In this document: piece by piece, positions 38,586 to 47,526 of the stretch
How the letters are laid out: each line of letters opens with the position of its first letter
Numbering within the stretch: the first letter of the stretch is position 1
DNA from: Marinicella sp.
Lineage (GTDB): Bacteria > Pseudomonadota > Gammaproteobacteria > Xanthomonadales > Marinicellaceae
Direction: 5' to 3'
Assembly: GCA_028284365.1 (NCBI GenBank)
Contig: JANQRW010000059.1
Span: 1 to 64,000, forward strand
DNA length: 64,000 nt
Translations under genes and position numbers: made by a program
Notes under the pieces: generated by a model
What the model saw: the letters and a program-made list of their open reading frames with translations, nothing else
Database searches by the model: none
What the model was told of the DNA's origin: nothing

Positions 38586-40289
38586 TCACTCATCACAACT
38601 GATGTCAGCCGGTTGTGCGAAAAGCGTCATGTCCATACTTCCTGCTACAAAATCAACACCATCAGCCGGACTCCAACTGAAATTCATATTGGCACAATCA
38701 GAAAACGCCAGTGTAAATGTACCCCAGTTACTGGTGACCACATCAGCAGCATTGAAGTTGGGAGGAAATAGCCCTCCAGTTACCAAGGTGACATCTAAAG
38801 TGGCCGTGCTACCTTCTACATCACCAGCACCAACCAACCACAGCTGGTTACCGTTGTTATCAAAAGTATACCAATAAACAACCATGCGATTATCTGCCAA
38901 AACCACCACATTCAACCCATGCCCATTTTGTTCTGGGTTAAACCACAAACCAGAGTGATGTGACTTAATATCAGCCAATTGCTGAAGCTTTGGTTTAACG
39001 ATAAAGACACCCCGATTGATGTCAGAAATCAGCACCGTGCCATTATCAAAAAATGGATAAACATTCCAGGCACCGCCAAAATTTGAACTGCTGTCAGGGT
39101 CAGGAAAGGTATCGAAATAGGCCACCTCTTCCATCTCGGCAGAATCCATATCACCCAGTTTTAAAATTCTTAAACCACGGGTGTAATTAGCCTGATAAGT
39201 GTAACCATCAACGATGTACTGATTGTGATCAATGGCCGCACCCGAGGCCTCATGAAAGCCAGTGATGGTTGGGTTATCCAGATCCATCATATCCATCACA
39301 TAAGTTCTGGTAGAATCGGGAACACCATCGCCCCTATCCAGTTCATCTAACTCATCATCAATCAGAAAATACCTTTCATCAGCAGTCAACCAGCCTTGGT
39401 GCGTGTATTGTTGGCCGTTGTAACCGGTTCTGCTGATCATGGTTGGGTTTGATTTGTTGGTCACATCCACGACCGTAATCGTGTCTTCATTACTGGCAAA
39501 ACAGATTTCTTTACCTCTATGATCTGCATCTGGTCCATCATATATCAAACATTGGGCATCATGAGTATAGCCATCATCACCGAAACAACTAACCAATTGA
39601 GGATTTACTGGGTTTTGAATGTTGACTATGTGCAAACCACCATTACAGGTATTGCTACCTACGACATAAGCAAAACCAGTGGCTTCATTGATCACGATGT
39701 TGTGTGCGCTTTGCAGATTCCCTCCCGTATAAACCTCATCTGGTAAAAATGTTTTTGGTGCGTCTTGTACATCTAGTAATTGAGTCAAATTAAATACCTG
39801 CATGCCATGGGGCTGATCATCTGCCACTATGTAAGCGTGTTCCTGATAGGTTTTGACATCACGCCAAGCCGATGCATTACCACCGGTACTGGGTAGGTTG
39901 CCCAAGTAAACTGGGTTAGCAGGGTCTGTTATTTCTACAAAAGAAGTGCCATCTGAACGACCCACCAGCGCGAAGTAACGACCACTGGCTTCATGCTTCC
40001 AACCCCAACTGTCAGAACCTTGACCACCTCCTATTTGACTGAGATCTAAATGACCTAGCAGGTCAATATTATTACAAGCAAAGATATCTGCTTTACCATT
40101 TTCACAAGTTCTTGGGCCAGCGTATTTGTAACCTTTGTAGGGTTGGTTATGAGCCTTATGCATCATCGCCACAAAATCCCAATCCGGATACTGTTTATTC
40201 AATTTAGCTGATTGTGTTGGGGTATGACAGGCCCAAGCAGTGAAGTTGATGATCAGAGCCATAAAAATGATGATATTTAGTTTTCTCAT
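38586..40289 (-). CDS. Secreted choice-of-anchor B family protein (LVIVD repeats)
   Basis: 567 residues with a signal peptide ending near FTAWAC. The middle is a chain of LVIVD-like repeats (YLGNLPSTGGNASAWRDVKTY, then AHNIVINEATGFAYVVGS, ITVVDVTNKSNP), the pattern of the choice-of-anchor B domain and probably a beta-propeller. The last 110 residues form a separate domain (HHSGLWFNPEQNGHGLNVVV...WYTFDNNGNQLWLVG) that recurs in secreted proteins of related bacteria. Extracellular or surface role; no enzyme motif is seen. It converges on the GGT gene with no space for a terminator. Confidence 0.85.
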   Translation of the reverse strand: MRKLNIIIFMALIINFTAWACHTPTQSAKLNKQYPDWDFVAMMHKAHNQPYKGYKYAGPRTCENGKADIFACNNIDLLGHLDLSQIGGGQGSDSWGWKHEASGRYFALVGRSDGTSFVEITDPANPVYLGNLPSTGGNASAWRDVKTYQEHAYIVADDQPHGMQVFNLTQLLDVQDAPKTFLPDEVYTGGNLQSAHNIVINEATGFAYVVGSNTCNGGLHIVNIQNPVNPQLVSCFGDDGYTHDAQCLIYDGPDADHRGKEICFASNEDTITVVDVTNKSNPTMISRTGYNGQQYTHQGWLTADERYFLIDDELDELDRGDGVPDSTRTYVMDMMDLDNPTITGFHEASGAAIDHNQYIVDGYTYQANYTRGLRILKLGDMDSAEMEEVAYFDTFPDPDSSSNFGGAWNVYPFFDNGTVLISDINRGVFIVKPKLQQLADIKSHHSGLWFNPEQNGHGLNVVVLADNRMVVYWYTFDNNGNQLWLVGAGDVEGSTATLDVTLVTGGLFPPNFNAADVVTSNWGTFTLAFSDCANMNFSWSPADGVDFVAGSMDMTLFAQPADISCDE

Positions 40290-40398
40290 TTCACAGTCCC
40301 AGTGAATATTTGGTACGCCTATTGTATCGATAAACTAAGCCCTGAAACAATGACTATTAAATCTTTCGTTGGCAGTATTTCAGACTCGGAGTTTCCGA

Positions 40399-43300
40399 TC
40401 AGTCAAAGCCATTAAAATAAATAATATCTTCTAAAGCTGGAAATTGACTGACTTCAGGTTGCTTAAACGGCACATCAAAAAGTGTTAGCCGAGCAAAATC
40501 ACCAGCACTGTTCTCCAAACCAGTTGATACAATATCATCTATCATGAAACGCATGATTGTTGCTGCATTATCTATAACTGCCTTGTTATTGGTATCTGTG
40601 GCTGTGAATTGTAGAACGCCATTCACATATCCACTTAACTGACCAGCACCACTGCGACTGAGGATAACCTGGAAATATTCATCACCAATCACCGAGTTCA
40701 CTGGACCCACTGCACCACTAACAGCTTCAAAGTTCAAAGCAGAATTGAAGTTATATAAACCCGCATCACCGGCTAAATCATTGAAGTCAATCAGCTTCAC
40801 ATAGCCGTTAGCGTCATCGATTTGTAACAACATTGCAATGGTGTATTCATCATCCAAAACCAATCCATCAACACCAAGTGAAAACCCTTCTCCAGCATCA
40901 AAAGGCAACACTGTTTTGCTCATTCCAAGCACCTCATCGCTTAAATAATCCAGTGAGCCGTTATAAACCAGGTCAGGTGCTCCCGGAATAACACTGCTCA
41001 AAGTATTTTCAAACCAATAATCAGCAACCCTGGCAGCTCGTACAGCGAGTTCACCACTGACAACCAAATCCGCTGAACTCGAGGCTGACAGCATTTCACC
41101 GTTTGCCAGTAAGCCTCCAATTTCACTACTAAATACGCCAAAAGATTGCTGCTCTGACAAGCGCACTGTCAAACTGAACTGGCAACTTGAGTTTCCGCTC
41201 AATGATGCATTTTCCAAGCTCAAAGTTTCACCTGCGATAAAATTTGATCCTTCACCACAAGGATTTTGTGGGATACCACCAATCACTTCATAGTCAGCAG
41301 TAACCAATTGCAAGGCATGTCCAAAACGGAAACCTTCAATAGTCTGGTCCGATAGGTTTTCAATCGAATAACTCACAACTGTCGTTCTACCTGCATCAGT
41401 TGGATTATCAAAGGTGAAGCTTAATGACAATGGAAAAATCTGCAGGTCAGCGGTGGCTGGCGAACCAAAAACACTCAACCCATTTATCGAGCCATTTACC
41501 GCCGCTGTTGTGCTTGGATAAGTGCCACCGTTTGCATCCATTGGCAATTGCATCGTTACGATAAACTCACAACTTTCACCAGCTGCAAGCTGACCACTGG
41601 TGAAAGCAAGCACCTCGGTTCCTGAAATAACAGAACCAGCACCACAAACATCATTCACAGGGGTAACAGAAGCAACCAACCCCCCAATGGTGACTGATAA
41701 ATCATGGGTGAAAGACAAATTTGACAAGGCCTCAGTACCACTTAGGTTCTGCAACGAATACTGCAATGAAACAACATCTCCTGGTGAATGGGGGCTGTCT
41801 AAAAATGCCATTGCAAAACCAATTAATTCAGAGTCGACAACCAAAGTACTTGAAGATGCCGCAATCACAGCACTGGAGGCATTGATGGTGGCACTGAGGT
41901 TACTGGTCAGGCTGTTGTATTGGCCATCAGCCGATGATACCGGAGTTTGTAAAGCCACTTGAAATGTGCAGCTTTCACCTGCAAGCAAATTTCCACCAAC
42001 AAAAATCAGCACGCTTGTACCTGATAGTGATGAGCCACTGCCACAAATACCAGACAGCGTACCATCTGTGGACACCAGCCCAGGCAAAATTTGATTCATG
42101 TTATGAGTGAAAACCATACCAGTGCTGTCAAATATCGAGTTATTCTCTATGGTAAATTCGAGCGTGACAGCCGCTCCTGATATCACTGGATCATCTAAAA
42201 ACTGATGGCTAAACGTCAACCCCCCAATGACCAACTCATCTTGACCTGCTGATGAGGAAGTTGATAGGCCGGCAGTGGTCGCGCTTAACACAGATGTGAT
42301 ACTCATGTAACTTCCTGGGGCAGCACTGGCCGGCACTTGCATACTGATATCAAATTCACAACTTGTCGCTGGCTGTATGTTGCCTCCTGTGAAGGTGATG
42401 AGACCTGCACCTGAAACAGACGAGCCTAAACCACAAACATCATTCAATGGTAAATTAAGGGCTGTCAACCCATTCAGGGTAGCGCCCAAATCCCAAGTAA
42501 AGTTCATGGCACTTGCCTCACCTGGACTGTTTTCAGCCAGACTGATACTAACCCGGGCATTAATCACATCACCAGGCATGACTGGATCATCAATAAACTC
42601 AACACTGAAATCAGGGCCTGTTACCACTGATAAAACATCACTGGCAATAACGCCTTGTTGTGCCAACCCATCAACCGTTGCGGTGATCGCATTGGTTTCA
42701 TTCAAGTAGTCCCCGGTTGGGGTATTCACTGGAACAGTTAGATCAGCACTGAATGTACAATCTTCCCCTGCAGCAAGATTAGCTCCACTGACGGTGAAAA
42801 TGTTTTGGCCACTGTTATTGGCAACAAACGCAATTGAACCACCACCACAAAAACCGCTTGCTGGTAAAGCGCTTAAAACAGCACCAGAAAGGAATCCTGA
42901 GATGTTATCCTGAAAGGCAATGTCAGTTGCAGCGCTGGTGGTACTGGTGTTGGAGATGGTGAATTCCATGGTGGTGGTATCACCAGCACCAATTGTACCA
43001 GTTAAAAATGTTTTACTTAACGAAGGTGCTGAACTAACGGTCAGAGGCCTTGTTGATGGATCACCAAAACTCTCCGCTGAGCTAACTGCTGATGTGATGT
43101 TCTGATAGGTTCCTGCAGTTGCATTGGCAGGAATTTGTAGGCTTACCACAAAATCACAACTTCCCTCCGGTGGCAAAACACCACCTGAAAAAGTGATTGC
43201 AGAACTGCCATTAACAACCGAGCCCATTCCACAAACATCATTCAGAGGTAGGTTGGTTGCAACCATACCAGATAGCGTCGCATCCAAGTCATTGGTGAAA

Positions 43301-44265
43301 CTGATCGCTGTTGCTTGGTCAGTGCGATTAAAATTAGTGATTGAAAACTCAAGATCAACCGTTCCTCCAGCACTGGTAAAACCGGGAAGAAAACGCTGAG
43401 CCAACAGCAATTCACCATTAATCTGATTCATCACAACAGCATCGGTTGCGAAACCACTGCCACCATTAGAACTGTTTAAAACTGAAGTTACATTTATTTT
43501 TTGGCCCACAAATGGTTCGACCATGACATCTACAGTTATTGTGCACATTTCACCAGGCATTAAAAAACCACTGAAAAAACTGATGCTGCTGCTGCCAGGT
43601 TCAGCCGTAACGGTGCCCAAACAAGTTGTTGTCAGGTTTGAGGCATCAGCCACCCGCATCCCCTCAGGCAGAGGGTCAGTAAAACTTAAATTAATAGCAT
43701 TAACTCCGACCAAAGAATTATCAACAGTAAAAGTTAAAGTGCTGAAGGCCTCACTAAAACCAAACTTATTGGGAGAAAAAGTTTTGGTTAAAATCGGACG
43801 ACTGGCTAAAACATCCAATGTACTTGTGGCATTGCCACTGTTACCTGCACTTGATGTTAGATCACTCGAAACATTTGTATATGAAGTGTCAAGATTTCCA
43901 GTCACAGTCACAGTCACATTAACAGTTACAGTACAAAAAGAAAAAGGAGCCAATGTGCCTTCACTGAAAGATATGGCAGAACCACCATCTGGCGCTGACA
44001 GTATCGCTCTGTCACAAGTGGTATTGGCATTGGCGGGTTCAGCCAGACTGATCCCCGATGGCAAAGTGTTACTAAAGCTCAGATCAGTGACCAAAACACC
44101 GGATTGATTGTTGATAACAAAACTGACTTCTGTTGAAGTGCCTGGTCCTATGGTTGATGGGCTAAAACCCATACCAAAACTTGGTTGAGCTCCTGCATAA
44201 TCGGTTGACAGCAAAAACACCAAAGCCAAAAACAACTTAACTTTTAAGTTTTCAATATGAATCAT
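40399..44265 (-). CDS. Large secreted DUF11-repeat protein with LamG-like C-terminus
   Basis: About 1288 residues from the ATG at 44265, which follows GGGGGA and starts a signal peptide ending YAGAQ; the track's 44292 start is less suited. It is a tandem array of roughly nine DUF11-type Ig-like repeats, each with an FTV-x-N/FSI-x-N strand, an SxTxxL turn, a Cys pair around DVCGxGS or TTC and a closing GExCxFxV. A concanavalin/LamG-like domain follows (FSLGVDGLVLDDEYTIAMLLQ). The C-terminus ends IYFNGFD; similar NGF[DE] tails end many secreted proteins of related bacteria as I recall them. Likely cell-surface or exported adhesive protein. Confidence 0.85.
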   Translation of the reverse strand: MIHIENLKVKLFLALVFLLSTDYAGAQPSFGMGFSPSTIGPGTSTEVSFVINNQSGVLVTDLSFSNTLPSGISLAEPANANTTCDRAILSAPDGGSAISFSEGTLAPFSFCTVTVNVTVTVTGNLDTSYTNVSSDLTSSAGNSGNATSTLDVLASRPILTKTFSPNKFGFSEAFSTLTFTVDNSLVGVNAINLSFTDPLPEGMRVADASNLTTTCLGTVTAEPGSSSISFFSGFLMPGEMCTITVDVMVEPFVGQKINVTSVLNSSNGGSGFATDAVVMNQINGELLLAQRFLPGFTSAGGTVDLEFSITNFNRTDQATAISFTNDLDATLSGMVATNLPLNDVCGMGSVVNGSSAITFSGGVLPPEGSCDFVVSLQIPANATAGTYQNITSAVSSAESFGDPSTRPLTVSSAPSLSKTFLTGTIGAGDTTTMEFTISNTSTTSAATDIAFQDNISGFLSGAVLSALPASGFCGGGSIAFVANNSGQNIFTVSGANLAAGEDCTFSADLTVPVNTPTGDYLNETNAITATVDGLAQQGVIASDVLSVVTGPDFSVEFIDDPVMPGDVINARVSISLAENSPGEASAMNFTWDLGATLNGLTALNLPLNDVCGLGSSVSGAGLITFTGGNIQPATSCEFDISMQVPASAAPGSYMSITSVLSATTAGLSTSSSAGQDELVIGGLTFSHQFLDDPVISGAAVTLEFTIENNSIFDSTGMVFTHNMNQILPGLVSTDGTLSGICGSGSSLSGTSVLIFVGGNLLAGESCTFQVALQTPVSSADGQYNSLTSNLSATINASSAVIAASSSTLVVDSELIGFAMAFLDSPHSPGDVVSLQYSLQNLSGTEALSNLSFTHDLSVTIGGLVASVTPVNDVCGAGSVISGTEVLAFTSGQLAAGESCEFIVTMQLPMDANGGTYPSTTAAVNGSINGLSVFGSPATADLQIFPLSLSFTFDNPTDAGRTTVVSYSIENLSDQTIEGFRFGHALQLVTADYEVIGGIPQNPCGEGSNFIAGETLSLENASLSGNSSCQFSLTVRLSEQQSFGVFSSEIGGLLANGEMLSASSSADLVVSGELAVRAARVADYWFENTLSSVIPGAPDLVYNGSLDYLSDEVLGMSKTVLPFDAGEGFSLGVDGLVLDDEYTIAMLLQIDDANGYVKLIDFNDLAGDAGLYNFNSALNFEAVSGAVGPVNSVIGDEYFQVILSRSGAGQLSGYVNGVLQFTATDTNNKAVIDNAATIMRFMIDDIVSTGLENSAGDFARLTLFDVPFKQPEVSQFPALEDIIYFNGFD

Positions 44266-44329
44266 TCTTATCCCCCAATTTTGTCTTGTCATCTATCTTA
44301 ACACCTACAAAATTATTCCTCCAGAGTGG

Positions 44330-44428
44330 TTAGTGACTATTCGAATAAACTAAATCCTTAACCTCAATGAGTTGTTCGGCCCATCGACCCCTACCATGCT
44401 GGGCAGTACGCTCAAACAAGCACACCAT
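44330..44428 (-). pseudogene. Possible remnant ORF, protein-like 32-residue frame
   Basis: Below the ORF track's length cut. The reverse frame reads MVCLFERTAQHGRGRWAEQL and continues to KDLVYSNSH, and extends upstream without ATG for about ten more residues (ATRQEGLKR) before an in-frame stop. The composition is plausible for protein, but no homologue comes to mind and no ribosome site is visible. It may be a small gene or the end of a lost one. The 44266-44796 spacer otherwise contains the two inverted repeats listed next. Confidence 0.25.
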
Positions 44429-44523
44429 CCGCTTTAAGCCTTCTTGCCTAGTAGCAAAACCACTTAAACGTTATTAAGACGCTGCTTAATTAAGCATACC
44501 GATCAAACCAGCCAGCAGAACTT

Positions 44524-44548
44524 GTTATCCACAATTGCTGTGGATAAC
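44524..44548. promoter_or_regulatory. Inverted pair of consensus DnaA boxes
   Basis: GTTATCCACA-ATTGC-TGTGGATAAC is a perfect 10-bp inverted repeat in which each arm carries TTATCCACA, the strict DnaA-box consensus. An AT-rich tract follows. No dnaA, dnaN, gidA or further boxes are seen here, so this is not shown to be oriC. It may be a DnaA-titrating or DnaA-controlled site. Confidence 0.55.
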
Positions 44549-44605
44549 TTTGTGTACAAGTAAGGAAATTGGAGCATAAAAGGCGGTGTCATCAAATCAA
44601 GACAC

Positions 44606-44630
44606 GCTTTGGTTAATTTTTAACCAAAGC
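44606..44630. repeat. Perfect 11-bp hairpin in the same spacer
   Basis: GCTTTGGTTAA and TTAACCAAAGC pair fully with a 3-nt TTT loop. There is no T-tract on either side. It lies 58 bp from the DnaA-box pair and may be a protein site, a structured RNA or an intergenic repeat. Confidence 0.45.
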
Positions 44631-44796
44631 AAATAAACCAATTAACATCAATGATTTACAAAACTTATTAGATGTTGTTTTTTAATTAGATACAGTAAAT
44701 TCTTGTTTTATGACTTCAATGTGACAAGGTGTGTATAAAATTAAAAAATCAAGTGTTTTTTTAATTTTTTCAATACAGCAAGTTTTGACAAGTTGC

Positions 44797-45717
44797 TCAT
44801 TCGCTATAAGCTTCAGCAGTGGCATCATGCGGGTGCAATGATTCATGATGGGTGACACGCAAATGAAACTGTTGTACCAGCTTCTCCCTGCTTAAAGCTT
44901 GCTTAATTCGACGCGCCGCATCTTCACAAAACATCAAGTTTTGACCATTTCTTAAGGCAAATGCCTGCTCATCAGCACGTTTCACTGCAGCTTGAACAGC
45001 CGTTTGTAATGCCTGCTCAACCAAGTCGATCATTTTTTGCAACGGCACTTGTTGTTGCTGTTGGTCTAACTTGACTTTAATCACTGCTGAACTGCGCTGA
45101 CTGTGCGGAGTGGCATTGATACCTTGTTCTGAGCCCAACCAGTCAACCACAGCTTGATAATCAAAATTCTCAGCATCAAAGTTCTGTTTGAAATTTTCCT
45201 GAATCAACTGGCGAGCCAAAGCAGCCGAACAAGGACAAGTACTGGAATAGGTTACTTGGAAACTTAAATATTGGCTGATGCCAGTCTTATGACATTGAAC
45301 CACGGTCAATTTAATCGGGTATGAACGCCAACCTGCATATTCACTCACCAATGCAGGGCGGCGCAGTAAAGCTTCCGACTCGACCTCAATCAAAGCGTTG
45401 CTGCTTAAACCCTGGTGTGATTGTAAAAATTGTTGGGTTAATTCTGTCAGCACTGAATAGTCAATATTTTGTTGACTGAACACATCATCACAAGCCAGGT
45501 ACAAACGTGACATATGAATGCCTTTAGAGACTTCATCGTCCAAAGAAACTTCTGCTCTTACTCGCGCCACTGCACTTGGAACAAGCGCATCAGCAGATAA
45601 ATTGAGCGGCATTTCAATGTCACTCATACCGACCCACTGGAGCTGGCCACCAATTAAGGCTTTTTCTTCTGCGGCAATATCCGGTAACGTGGGTGATTGG
45701 TTGGTTGAATCTAACAC
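44797..45717 (-). CDS. folE2: GTP cyclohydrolase FolE2 (type IB)
   Basis: 306 residues. It makes 7,8-dihydroneopterin triphosphate from GTP, the first step of folate and queuosine-type pathways, and replaces FolE where zinc is scarce or folE is absent. Signatures seen are KGIHMSRLYLA, STCPCSAALARQL with the metal-site cysteine, INATPHSQRSSA and ADEQAFALRNGQNLMFCEDA. FolK, a later step of the same pathway, is encoded at 63274-63804. An AT-rich weak hairpin (ATTAAAAAA/TTTTTTAAT on the reverse strand) follows the stop. Confidence 0.96.
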   Translation of the reverse strand: MLDSTNQSPTLPDIAAEEKALIGGQLQWVGMSDIEMPLNLSADALVPSAVARVRAEVSLDDEVSKGIHMSRLYLACDDVFSQQNIDYSVLTELTQQFLQSHQGLSSNALIEVESEALLRRPALVSEYAGWRSYPIKLTVVQCHKTGISQYLSFQVTYSSTCPCSAALARQLIQENFKQNFDAENFDYQAVVDWLGSEQGINATPHSQRSSAVIKVKLDQQQQQVPLQKMIDLVEQALQTAVQAAVKRADEQAFALRNGQNLMFCEDAARRIKQALSREKLVQQFHLRVTHHESLHPHDATAEAYSE

Positions 45718-45801
45718 TGAACTGACAATTGATAGGTAAATCTGATAATGCGTCCTATCTTAACAAATTCAAGTGTGGTTTGGTATCCAAGCTTACTGAA
45801 C

Positions 45802-46932
45802 TTATAAGGTTTGCCAGTGATTCACTTTAAACCCCGATAATTCAATGGACAAATTCTTTTGTGCAGCAATGACTTTAAATTTTTCACCCATTTCCTCAGG
45901 CATCACCAGTTTCTTCATTTCAGTTACTTTTTTAAAATAACTTTGATAGTCGCCACTTGGATCAATACTTTGATCAATACCACTGTTAATCAAAAAATCG
46001 GCTTGGGTGGTAAAACCACAAACTTCCAAGCCAACCACCTCCATTGATTCTGCCACCGTTGTAAACTCAACAAATGCTGTTATGTCCTGTAAACCAACAT
46101 CTTGATATGGGTTGAAATTGGCTTGATGCCTGCGGTGGCACACCAAGGTTCCCTTGTTGCGTTGTGGGTGATAATAAACAGGTCGGCCATAACCATAATC
46201 AACCATTAAGACGATGCCTTTGCTTAAGCACTCAGTAATCGACTCCATCCAAGCAGCTAAATTGGGAATAAATTCAGAGCGATACCCATTGGGCAAACTC
46301 AATTTTTTTTGTTCAAGTTGCGACAACAACTCTGGCGAAAAATCCTGCCATTCTTCTGTCAATTCGCCCCCAACATCCGTTAGCATCAAGCGCTGGTATT
46401 TATTTTCGATACATTGAAAGACTTCAACTGGCAATGCATCTAAAACTTCATTGGCATATACAACGCCTTCAAAAGAGTCATGGGGCGGTGCATCCAGCCA
46501 TCGCACACGCTTAGCCAAGTCTTCGGGCAAAGCATTTATGGCATTTTGTTGGGTCAACTTTAAATCAGCACTGACTTCTAAAATCCAATACTCATCTGGC
46601 AAACATTCCATTGCAGCAAGTGCGACCAACACATCTGCACAAAACCGACCACTGCCAGCACCTAACTCAAAAACCACTGGTTTTGTTAAATTAGGCAGTA
46701 TTTCAGCAAAACAACGGGCATGACATTGTGCAAACAAGGTACCCAGTTCAGAGGATGTCACAAAATCACCTTCCACACCAAACTTGAATAAACCCGCACT
46801 GTAATACCCCAAGCCCGGTTCATATAAAACCATTCGCATAAATTCAGCAAAACTTATCGCACCTTTTTGTTTGATTTGTGCAGTGATTTTGTGTTGCAAT
46901 GAGCTTTTGATTTTTTCCAGAGAATTGGACAT
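45802..46932 (-). CDS. SAM-dependent methyltransferase, MidA/NDUFAF7 family
   Basis: 376 residues. AISFAEFMRMVLYEPGLGYY is the family's N-terminal signature, FGVEGDFVTSSELGTLFAQC follows, and VFELGAGSGRFCADVL is the SAM-binding loop. YANEVLDALPVEVF is also conserved. The mitochondrial homologue methylates an arginine of a complex I subunit; the bacterial target is not established. It is divergent from the phosphopantetheinyl transferase gene with only 5 bp between the two start codons, so both promoters must lie inside the opposite coding sequences. Confidence 0.9.
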   Translation of the reverse strand: MSNSLEKIKSSLQHKITAQIKQKGAISFAEFMRMVLYEPGLGYYSAGLFKFGVEGDFVTSSELGTLFAQCHARCFAEILPNLTKPVVFELGAGSGRFCADVLVALAAMECLPDEYWILEVSADLKLTQQNAINALPEDLAKRVRWLDAPPHDSFEGVVYANEVLDALPVEVFQCIENKYQRLMLTDVGGELTEEWQDFSPELLSQLEQKKLSLPNGYRSEFIPNLAAWMESITECLSKGIVLMVDYGYGRPVYYHPQRNKGTLVCHRRHQANFNPYQDVGLQDITAFVEFTTVAESMEVVGLEVCGFTTQADFLINSGIDQSIDPSGDYQSYFKKVTEMKKLVMPEEMGEKFKVIAAQKNLSIELSGFKVNHWQTL

Positions 46933-46937
46933 ATTAA

Positions 46938-47519
46938 ATGACTTCAGAACTCAGTGTTTGGCTGTATAACAACCCTTATGATAAAAAACAAGAGGCCAAG
47001 CCTCAATCGGATGCTATTTTACAGCAGTTGTTACAAAACACGATGAATACTTCAATGACTGTTGATATTTTGGTCAATGATTATGGCAAACCTTACGTCA
47101 AAGGCCCTGTGTTCTTCTCACACTCCAACAGCGCCAATCTGTATGCTTATGTCGTTGTTGAGGGGTTTGAGGTTGCCATTGATGTCGAAAAGATCAAACC
47201 CCAAAGAAATGTGATAAAACTGGCCAAAAGACATTTTCATGAAGATGAAATCAAATACCTCAGTTCATTTTCCCACACTGAAGTTCAACGACAGTTTTAC
47301 AAGTTGTGGACGCGCAAAGAAGCTTGGTGTAAATTAGATGGTGGCACCTTGTGGTCTTATTTAAGTCGATCAGTTTTACCTGATGCAACCATGACCACAA
47401 CCAACGGACAAAACGTTCACATACAAACTTTACCTCATATCAAAGGCTTTGCATGCAGTGTCGCTGGCACCGAAGGCATTGAAAAAGTTTGGTTAAACAA
47501 CATTGGATCAGTGGCTTAA
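46938..47519 (+). CDS. 4'-phosphopantetheinyl transferase family protein
   Basis: 193 residues. It moves phosphopantetheine from CoA to carrier proteins. The magnesium site is seen in VAIDVEKIKP (Asp-x-Glu) and the second signature in FYKLWTRKEAWCKLDGG (W-x-x-KEA). It is short, as in the Sfp/AcpT branch. No polyketide, peptide or fatty-acid synthase gene is in the window, so the acceptor is unknown. It overlaps or nearly abuts the downstream PLD gene, which could be co-transcribed. Confidence 0.87.
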   Translation: MTSELSVWLYNNPYDKKQEAKPQSDAILQQLLQNTMNTSMTVDILVNDYGKPYVKGPVFFSHSNSANLYAYVVVEGFEVAIDVEKIKPQRNVIKLAKRHFHEDEIKYLSSFSHTEVQRQFYKLWTRKEAWCKLDGGTLWSYLSRSVLPDATMTTTNGQNVHIQTLPHIKGFACSVAGTEGIEKVWLNNIGSVA

Positions 47520-47526
47520 GCTTGTG

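Noticed and set aside
40600-44107. Forward ORFs opposite the DUF11 protein
   Set aside because: Repeating antisense frames produced by the DUF11 repeats.
44524-44796. oriC
   Set aside because: Only two DnaA boxes, and none of the usual origin neighbours (dnaA, dnaN, gidA, rpmH) in the window.
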